Source: Candidatus Pacearchaeota archaeon
Lineage (GTDB): Archaea > Nanobdellota > Nanobdellia > Pacearchaeales > GW2011-AR1
DNA: 8,884 nucleotides
Direction: 5' to 3'
Assembly: GCA_017609695.1 (NCBI GenBank)
Contig: JAFCDM010000030.1
Location: forward strand, 1 to 8,884
Below, one piece after another: positions 1 to 3,864 of the stretch (position 1 is the stretch's first letter; every line of letters begins with the position of its first letter). The notes beneath the pieces were generated by a model. The model ran no database searches, had not been told where the DNA came from, and saw nothing but the letters and a program-made list of their open reading frames with translations. Position numbers and translations under genes: made by a program.

Positions 1-1
1 T

Positions 2-1144
2 TCAATACAAACTAACCACAATATCTCCTTGATAAGTTCCTCTTTCTATTTCTGGAAGTTTTAAGTTATAATATGTTTTTGTTTTTTCTCCTATATTATC
101 ATCACAAGAATCGGATATACAAATAGGTAATCCTGTTTCTGGAAAGAAATTATTAGGGGTGTCTATAATAAAAACAGGATTGAGTCCTGTTTCTGTTTCT
201 TCTGCAAATAAATTTTCATCATCTATTTGAAAAGTATTTTCTTCTCCATCATTAATTGACCAAAAGTCAGTGCAACCAGGAGAAATACATGAAAAACCAT
301 TACATTGCCAATCAATTGTTAAGGGTATATTTCCATGATTGATTAAATCTATTCCTTCAGCAGGTATTCCAGTATTCCACATATTTGCATTTAAAGTTCC
401 AAAATTAATAGAAGAAGGGTAATTCATTGCCTTTAATTCTGCATAAATAAAGTTTGTTTCATCATAGGTAGCTCCTGATTGAGATATTATTTTCCAGTCT
501 CCAGGAACTTCATAAAAAGGAAAATAATCTGCACCAATATAATTAAAATTACAAGTTTGTCCTGTTTTTGAAATAAAATTTAAAGGGATGTTATAAGTAT
601 AAATTTCAGAACTACAAGTTGTAAATAAATCTGGCTCACATAAATATGTTTTTACATTATAATTTTCACAAGATTTTGATTTTAAGGTTGTAAGGATTTC
701 TATGTTTGCTTTTTGTCCTTGTTCTGGGGATATTAAAAAATTTATATCTGAACCAGAATTTTTAATTTCTTGGATAGTGAGTGTTCCCCCTTCTGCTCCC
801 CCTTGTTCAATAACACTAAAAGAATCTAATTCATAATCTTCTATTTCATAATCATAAGTTGCAAAATAATAATTCCCAAGGAAATTTGTTGGAATTGAAT
901 AAGCTATATTCTGTCTTGATTTGCAGACTGTATCACAAGGGATATTAATTAAATCAACAACTAAATCTTCAGAATCATGGACATAAATTATATTATAAAA
1001 TCCAAATTTTTTATTTGGTGATATTGATAATTCTATTTCTGTTTCTGGATAAGCAACATCTGGGTTTATATTTGTAATTGCTAAAACAAAATTTATTAAA
1101 AAAATTGTTGTTATTAAACTTAGGAAAATTATTTTATAATTCAT
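2..1144 (-). CDS. secreted cysteine-rich beta-domain protein, function unknown
   Basis: A complete 380-residue protein; I do not recognise a named family. Residues 1-22 look like a Sec signal peptide: a Lys at position 4, a hydrophobic stretch, then VLA with likely cleavage after Ala22. No second membrane segment follows, so the mature protein is probably exported and free or loosely surface-attached. The first ~110 residues read like an Ig-like beta domain, ending in a strand-rich part with YYFATYDYE. The C-terminal part (from about INFGTLNA to GTYQGDIVVSLY) has the FGTL...GTYxG pattern of beta-sandwich domains common on archaeal surface proteins. There are 11 cysteines, which would suit disulfides outside the cell. 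It is the last of four leftward envelope genes, after a 131-bp gap. That gap carries a TATA-like AATTATAAATA about 50 bp upstream, so it may have its own promoter. The ATG is chosen because it starts the signal peptide; no ribosome binding site is visible. Confidence 0.75.
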   Translation of the reverse strand: MNYKIIFLSLITTIFLINFVLAITNINPDVAYPETEIELSISPNKKFGFYNIIYVHDSEDLVVDLINIPCDTVCKSRQNIAYSIPTNFLGNYYFATYDYEIEDYELDSFSVIEQGGAEGGTLTIQEIKNSGSDINFLISPEQGQKANIEILTTLKSKSCENYNVKTYLCEPDLFTTCSSEIYTYNIPLNFISKTGQTCNFNYIGADYFPFYEVPGDWKIISQSGATYDETNFIYAELKAMNYPSSINFGTLNANMWNTGIPAEGIDLINHGNIPLTIDWQCNGFSCISPGCTDFWSINDGEENTFQIDDENLFAEETETGLNPVFIIDTPNNFFPETGLPICISDSCDDNIGEKTKTYYNLKLPEIERGTYQGDIVVSLY

Positions 1145-1275
1145 TTTTGTTTTTTAATTCTTATTTTTATTTTGATAATTTTTGTATTTATAATTTGATA
1201 AATTTTTAAGTTATGGAGTGGGTAGCTTAAGCTTTCTTGCATAGTCTTATCCTTTTATAGATTATTAGTTTATTT
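1145..1275. other. intergenic gap with TATA-like sites and a 10-bp palindrome
   Basis: This gap separates two minus-strand envelope genes. Read on the minus strand it holds CTATAAAAGG (near 1253-1262) and AATTATAAATA (near 1189-1199), both plausible TATA boxes. It also holds the perfect palindrome AGCTTAAGCT at 1224-1233. The second TATA would place a transcript start roughly 20 nt ahead of the secreted protein's ATG. I see no convincing RNA gene. Confidence 0.35.
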
Positions 1276-1719
1276 TTAATTTTCTTTACACTCTGTAATA
1301 TTTTTAAATTCTGGTGCAGATTCTAAACATAAATAATTTTGCTTTTCTATTCTTGGGATTAGTCTTATGGTATTTAATCCTTCATAATAAGGGATTATAA
1401 TTGTTTTTGTTTCATAAGGCATTATGTAAGTATTGTACGGGGTGGGGATTTTCTCTGAAGTTCCATTGTTAAAATCTAATAAAACAAGAAAAAAATCTCC
1501 TAAGATTATGTCTTCTTTGTTTTTAGTTTTTATTTTTAATAAATTGTTTTCATAACAGGCATTTAAAATTTCTATCTTAACGTCTTTAACACAATTAAAT
1601 TTGGTTTGTGCATCTTCTAAATCCTGGTTTTCTATTATAAAATAGATTCCAGAGATTGTAGCTATTGCTATTATTATTAAAAGAAATACAGTTAAAAATT
1701 GAGAGCCTTTTTTTTGCAT
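1276..1719 (-). CDS. pilin-like membrane-anchored protein
   Basis: A 147-residue protein with the layout of archaeal type IV pilin-like proteins. It has a short basic N-terminus (MQKKGSQF) followed directly by one hydrophobic helix, about residues 8-29, and then an extracellular beta-rich domain. The KKG/SQ junction resembles a prepilin peptidase (class III) signal with a Gln near the cleavage site, but the usual Glu at +5 is missing, so processing is uncertain. The rest is strand-like (DVKIEILNACYENNLLKIK, TKTIIIPYYEG) with four Cys (residues 43 and 55, and two near the C-terminus) that could form disulfides. It lies 27 nt after the DUF5654-like gene. The minus-strand mRNA in that gap is pyrimidine-rich and ends in eight U just before the ATG, so there is no Shine-Dalgarno site and some termination there is possible. 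It could be a minor pilin or simply an anchored surface protein. Confidence 0.65.
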   Translation of the reverse strand: MQKKGSQFLTVFLLIIIAIATISGIYFIIENQDLEDAQTKFNCVKDVKIEILNACYENNLLKIKTKNKEDIILGDFFLVLLDFNNGTSEKIPTPYNTYIMPYETKTIIIPYYEGLNTIRLIPRIEKQNYLCLESAPEFKNITECKEN

Positions 1720-1746
1720 ATAAAAAAAAGGAGAAAGGGGTTTTTA

Positions 1747-1965
1747 TTATTTTTCTTTTGAAGATAGTTTGCTAATCCAGATTGTAATTGCTACTGCAAT
1801 GATTGTAACAATTATTGCATAGGTTAACATTGCAGAAATAGTGTTTTGTGTTCCAAAATATTTTTTAAAAATTGTTTGTATTGCCGTGTTCCAAGCTAGT
1901 GCAGCTACTAGTCCAAATGCAATAGTGATTAATTCTGATAATTTTTCAATAACTTGTTTTTTCAT
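1747..1965 (-). CDS. DUF5654-like small two-helix membrane protein
   Basis: A 72-residue protein with an amphipathic N-terminus (KKQVIEKLSELI) and two hydrophobic segments, about residues 11-32 (ITIAFGLVAALAWNTAIQTIF) and 43-66 (a stretch containing MLTYAIIVTIIAVAITIWIS). The pattern AFGLVAALAWNxAIQ, then a short KKYFGT linker, then YAIIVTIIAV, matches what I remember of the archaeal family DUF5654, whose function is unknown. Its length is normal for that family. It begins 16 nt after the DUF5652-like gene and is probably cotranscribed with it. I see no ribosome binding site, so translational coupling is likely. The assignment is from memory; a profile search would settle it. Confidence 0.75.
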   Translation of the reverse strand: MKKQVIEKLSELITIAFGLVAALAWNTAIQTIFKKYFGTQNTISAMLTYAIIVTIIAVAITIWISKLSSKEK

Positions 1966-1981
1966 TTTTAAGAATTATTAT

Positions 1982-2275
1982 TTATTTTTTCTTTTTCTTA
2001 GGTTTTGAATGGGATTCTTTTTTGATTTTTAATTTCCCCTTTCCTAATTTCATTTTAGAGAATATGAAAATATAAAGAATTTCTAAAATTCCGATTGTAT
2101 TAAGAATCAAGATTATCACAAACCAAGGGATACTATTTTTTTTAGATGCCTTCCATAGTGCTAGACCTTTCCAAACTAAAGTCCAAACAGAAAGTATCAT
2201 AACAAGAGTTAATGCAGCCCCAGGAGAGATGTTTAAATATTCTCCTAAAATTGTGTATATATCTTCGTATGCCAT
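1982..2275 (-). CDS. DUF5652-like small two-helix membrane protein
   Basis: A 97-residue protein with two predicted membrane helices, about residues 18-40 (through VWTLVWKGLALW) and 49-73 (WFVIILILNTIGILEILYIF), and a very basic cytosolic-type tail ending in KPKKKKK. The sequence W-K-G-x-A-L-W-K-A, then WF-x6-NT-x-GILEI-x-Y, resembles the family I know as DUF5652, found in DPANN archaea and some candidate-phyla bacteria with no assigned function. It is the first gene of the leftward envelope set. A purine-rich AAAGAGGGAAG lies just before the ATG, and a TATA box sits about 38-45 bp upstream. Both support the chosen start. Confidence 0.75.
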   Translation of the reverse strand: MAYEDIYTILGEYLNISPGAALTLVMILSVWTLVWKGLALWKASKKNSIPWFVIILILNTIGILEILYIFIFSKMKLGKGKLKIKKESHSKPKKKKK

Positions 2276-2312
2276 CTTCCCTCTTTTTTATATCCTCTAA
2301 AATATGTTTTAG

Positions 2313-2320
2313 TTTATAAA
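2313..2320. promoter_or_regulatory. palindromic TATA box in divergent promoter region
   Basis: TTTATAAA is a consensus-like archaeal TATA box and is its own reverse complement, so it can be read both ways. On the minus strand it lies about 38 bp from the DUF5652-like start, which puts the transcript start near 2290 with room for the GAGGGAAG ribosome binding site. On the plus strand it could contribute to the nucleotidyltransferase gene, although a second TATA-like CTTTAAAAAAT at 2378-2388 is better placed for that gene. Confidence 0.5.
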
Positions 2321-2377
2321 TGTTTTGATGAAGATTTATTGGGACTTTAATTGGTATTTATTTTTTTGATTAGTAAA

Positions 2378-2388
2378 CTTTAAAAAAT
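2378..2388 (+). promoter_or_regulatory. candidate TATA box for nucleotidyltransferase gene
   Basis: CTTTAAAAAAT is a fair archaeal TATA box. Counting 24-30 nt from its centre gives a start at about 2407-2413, where two in-frame ATG codons sit. No ribosome binding site lies ahead of any of the three candidate ATGs. This suggests a leaderless mRNA, and that translation may begin a few codons after the first ATG at 2398. Confidence 0.4.
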
Positions 2389-2397
2389 CTAATTCTT

Positions 2398-3132
2398 ATG
2401 ATTATTATGAGAATGGAAAAAAGAGAAAAGAAAAAAGAAACAAAAATAATTAACAAATTAAAAAAATTTAATCCAGAATCTATTTTTTTATATGGTTCAA
2501 GAGCAAGAATAGATTATACAAAAAGAAGTGATTTTGAAGTTGGAATTATATTCAAAAAAGAAAAGTACATACATAGAAACATATTAAAGGAAGCGATAAA
2601 AGAAAAAGGAATTAATGTTTATCCATTTAAATTAGGAGACATTAAAATAGGAATTCTTGATACCCCTTTTCAAAAAGCAATTTATTTAAGAGAACTCATA
2701 TTAGCGGGAAAAACAATATATGGAAAGAAAATTATAGAAATGATTAGACCTCCAAAAATAAGAGTTATAGATATTATACAAGATTTAAGATTTAATATTG
2801 GCTATGCTTTTGCTTCTATGCATTCCTATAGGAATGGCGATAAAAAAACAGGAGCTTATGAATTTTATAAATCTTGTTTATATGCAACAAGAGATTTGGA
2901 AATATTAAAACTTAGAAAATTTCCTTTAAGTTTTGTGGAGATATATAAATTATCAAAAAAATTAAATTTAGGGGAATATCATTCGTTAGTTTTAAATGCT
3001 TACAAGTTAAGACAAAGTAAAGCAGAATTTGAAGAAAAAAATATATTCAAAAATATTTCATATTTAAATGATTTTCTGGAGACCCAATTAATTGAATATT
3101 TTAATAAAAACGGAAATGAAATCCTGATTTAA
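2398..3132 (+). CDS. nucleotidyltransferase (MNT type) fused to HEPN-like helical domain
   Basis: A 244-residue protein of the DNA polymerase beta-like nucleotidyltransferase superfamily. Residues ~15-110 hold the catalytic core, with the signature FLYGSRAR...SDFEVGI. This fits the family pattern hG[GS]...Dh[DE]h, with Glu in place of the usual second Asp. The later LRELILAGKTIYG resembles the end of MNT domains. The usual third acidic residue is not clear: the likely strand reads IKIGIL. Residues ~120-240 are all helical, as in HEPN or kanamycin-nucleotidyltransferase C-terminal domains, but no Rx4-6H RNase motif is present, so toxin-type RNase activity is unlikely. The substrate cannot be told from sequence; candidates are NMP transfer to proteins, RNA or a small molecule. 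It stands alone, divergent from the envelope genes. In-frame ATGs at 2398, 2407 and 2413 leave the exact start open. Confidence 0.75.
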   Translation: MIIMRMEKREKKKETKIINKLKKFNPESIFLYGSRARIDYTKRSDFEVGIIFKKEKYIHRNILKEAIKEKGINVYPFKLGDIKIGILDTPFQKAIYLRELILAGKTIYGKKIIEMIRPPKIRVIDIIQDLRFNIGYAFASMHSYRNGDKKTGAYEFYKSCLYATRDLEILKLRKFPLSFVEIYKLSKKLNLGEYHSLVLNAYKLRQSKAEFEEKNIFKNISYLNDFLETQLIEYFNKNGNEILI

Positions 3133-3317
3133 TTTATAATTTTTTACACAACCCTTACTTTATACACAAAGCCGTCGGAGATTGGAAAAAAGAAATTTAA
3201 ATTCCCAAAAGCGATTTTTATTTTATGATTTATTACTAAATTGCTTTTGCTCAATTTTAGTGTTGTTGGAAGTTTTTGTTTTTAAAACATATTGTATAAC
3301 ACTACATCACAGAAATA

Positions 3318-3325
3318 TTTATAAA
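3318..3325 (+). promoter_or_regulatory. TATA box of nrdR-nrdJ-trx operon
   Basis: TTTATAAA with a purine-rich BRE-like AGAAA just upstream (3311-3315). Counting about 25 bp from its centre puts the transcript start near 3344-3349, immediately ahead of the first NrdR-box-like site, so a bound repressor would cover the start region. It leaves a leader of roughly 80-85 nt before nrdR. Confidence 0.6.
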
Positions 3326-3351
3326 GTATTCAGTTTTAATATTTTGATTAA

Positions 3352-3367
3352 CTACAAGAGATTGTAG
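3352..3367 (+). promoter_or_regulatory. NrdR-box-like operator, site 1
   Basis: CTACAAGAGATTGTAG, inside a longer inverted repeat AACTACAA/GAGA/TTGTAGTT (3350-3369). Against the bacterial NrdR box acaCwAtATaTwGtgt it matches 10 of 16 by my count, including the CwA...TwG core. Both half-sites read CTACAA. It lies just past the predicted transcript start and 31 bp from site 2. In RNA the same bases would form an 8-bp stem with a GNRA tetraloop, so an mRNA hairpin is the alternative reading. Confidence 0.65.
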
Positions 3368-3382
3368 TTTAAAGAAGAGGAT

Positions 3383-3398
3383 ATACTATATGTTGTAT
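3383..3398 (+). promoter_or_regulatory. NrdR-box-like operator, site 2
   Basis: ATACTATATGTTGTAT matches the bacterial NrdR box acaCwAtATaTwGtgt at 13 of 16 positions by my count. Its half-sites (ATACTA and, reversed, ATACAA) share TAC(A/T)A with both halves of site 1. The two sites start 31 bp apart with a 15-bp spacer, about three helical turns, which is the spacing known for paired NrdR boxes in bacteria. It sits 32 bp ahead of the nrdR start codon. Confidence 0.7.
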
Positions 3399-3417
3399 GT
3401 TCTTTTATTATTAATAA

Positions 3418-3423
3418 GAGGTG
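3418..3423 (+). promoter_or_regulatory. ribosome binding site of nrdR
   Basis: GAGGTG seven bases ahead of the ATG at 3431 is a strong Shine-Dalgarno match. It fixes the start, which also places the first zinc Cys at residue 3 as in other NrdR proteins. Confidence 0.75.
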
Positions 3424-3430
3424 AAAAAAT

Positions 3431-3862
3431 ATGGATTGTATATTTTGTGGGCAAAATACTCATGTAACTGATAAAAGAGAATCTAAAGATGGAACTCGGA
3501 GAAGAAGAGAGTGCTTGAAATGCAAAAAAAGGTTTACAACATATGAAAAACCTGATGAAAAAGATATTATTATTGTAAAAAAAGATGGAAGAAGAGAACA
3601 TTTTTTAGATGAAAAATTAAGATTAGGATTAATTAAGGCTTGTCAAAAACGTCCGGTATCTATGGACGAGATAGATAAGATTGTTGAAGAGATTAAAGAA
3701 AAAGCAAAGAAAAAAGGCAAGGAAGTAAATAGTGATTGGATTGGAAAAATGGTAATGAATAAACTAAAAAAATTAGACAAGGTTGCTTATATTAGGTTTG
3801 CAAGTGTTTATAAGGATTTTAAGGATGTTTTGGATTTTAAGAAAGAGGTGAGGGAGTTGTAA
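3431..3862 (+). CDS. nrdR: NrdR, ATP-cone repressor of ribonucleotide reductase genes
   Basis: A 143-residue protein, close to the usual ~150 of NrdR. The N-terminal zinc ribbon has Cys3-x2-Cys6 and Cys28-x2-Cys31, with the family hallmark RRRRECLKCKKRFTTYE at residues 23-39 for DNA contact. Residues ~46-136 form the ATP-cone domain (beginning IIIVKKDGRREHF), which in bacteria binds ATP/dATP and switches the oligomeric state that recognises paired NrdR boxes. NrdR is widespread in bacteria and, as far as I recall, patchy in archaea. Here it is the first gene of an operon with its expected target, 2 nt ahead of nrdJ. Two NrdR-box-like sites lie in its own leader, suggesting autorepression and shutdown of nrdJ when dATP is high. 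Nothing is missing or truncated. Confidence 0.96.
   Translation: MDCIFCGQNTHVTDKRESKDGTRRRRECLKCKKRFTTYEKPDEKDIIIVKKDGRREHFLDEKLRLGLIKACQKRPVSMDEIDKIVEEIKEKAKKKGKEVNSDWIGKMVMNKLKKLDKVAYIRFASVYKDFKDVLDFKKEVREL
3851..3856 (+). promoter_or_regulatory. ribosome binding site of nrdJ inside end of nrdR
   Basis: AGGGAG lies eight bases ahead of the nrdJ ATG at 3865, and a second GAGGTG lies at 3845-3850. Both are within the last codons of nrdR. This fixes the nrdJ start and implies translational coupling of repressor and reductase. Confidence 0.65.
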
Positions 3863-3864
3863 AG

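Larger units (their letters stand above)
3133..3430 (+). other. non-coding leader region of the nrd operon
   Basis: This 298-bp stretch has no convincing gene. Its right half (3318-3430) holds a TATA box, two NrdR-box-like palindromes and the nrdR ribosome binding site, each described separately. Its left half has a locally GC-richer patch, AAAGCCGTCGGAG (about 3168-3180), unusual against the AT-rich background, and a palindromic AAATTTAAATT just after it. I could not fold these into a recognisable RNA. Confidence 0.5.

Noticed and set aside
1141..1242. 33-codon minus-strand open frame whose TGA overlaps the ATG of the secreted protein
   Set aside because: The ATGA overlap looks like coupling, but the peptide is a Lys/Ile run expected from AT-rich DNA, lacks a ribosome binding site, and contains the best TATA box of the next gene.
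2398..3132. HEPN/MNT toxin-antitoxin locus
   Set aside because: There is one fused gene rather than a pair, and the helical domain has no Rx4-6H motif.
3182..3367. 61-codon open frame on the plus strand starting at TTG
   Set aside because: It has no ribosome binding site, an odd Phe/Leu/Tyr-rich sequence, and it overlaps the nrd TATA box and the first NrdR-box-like site.
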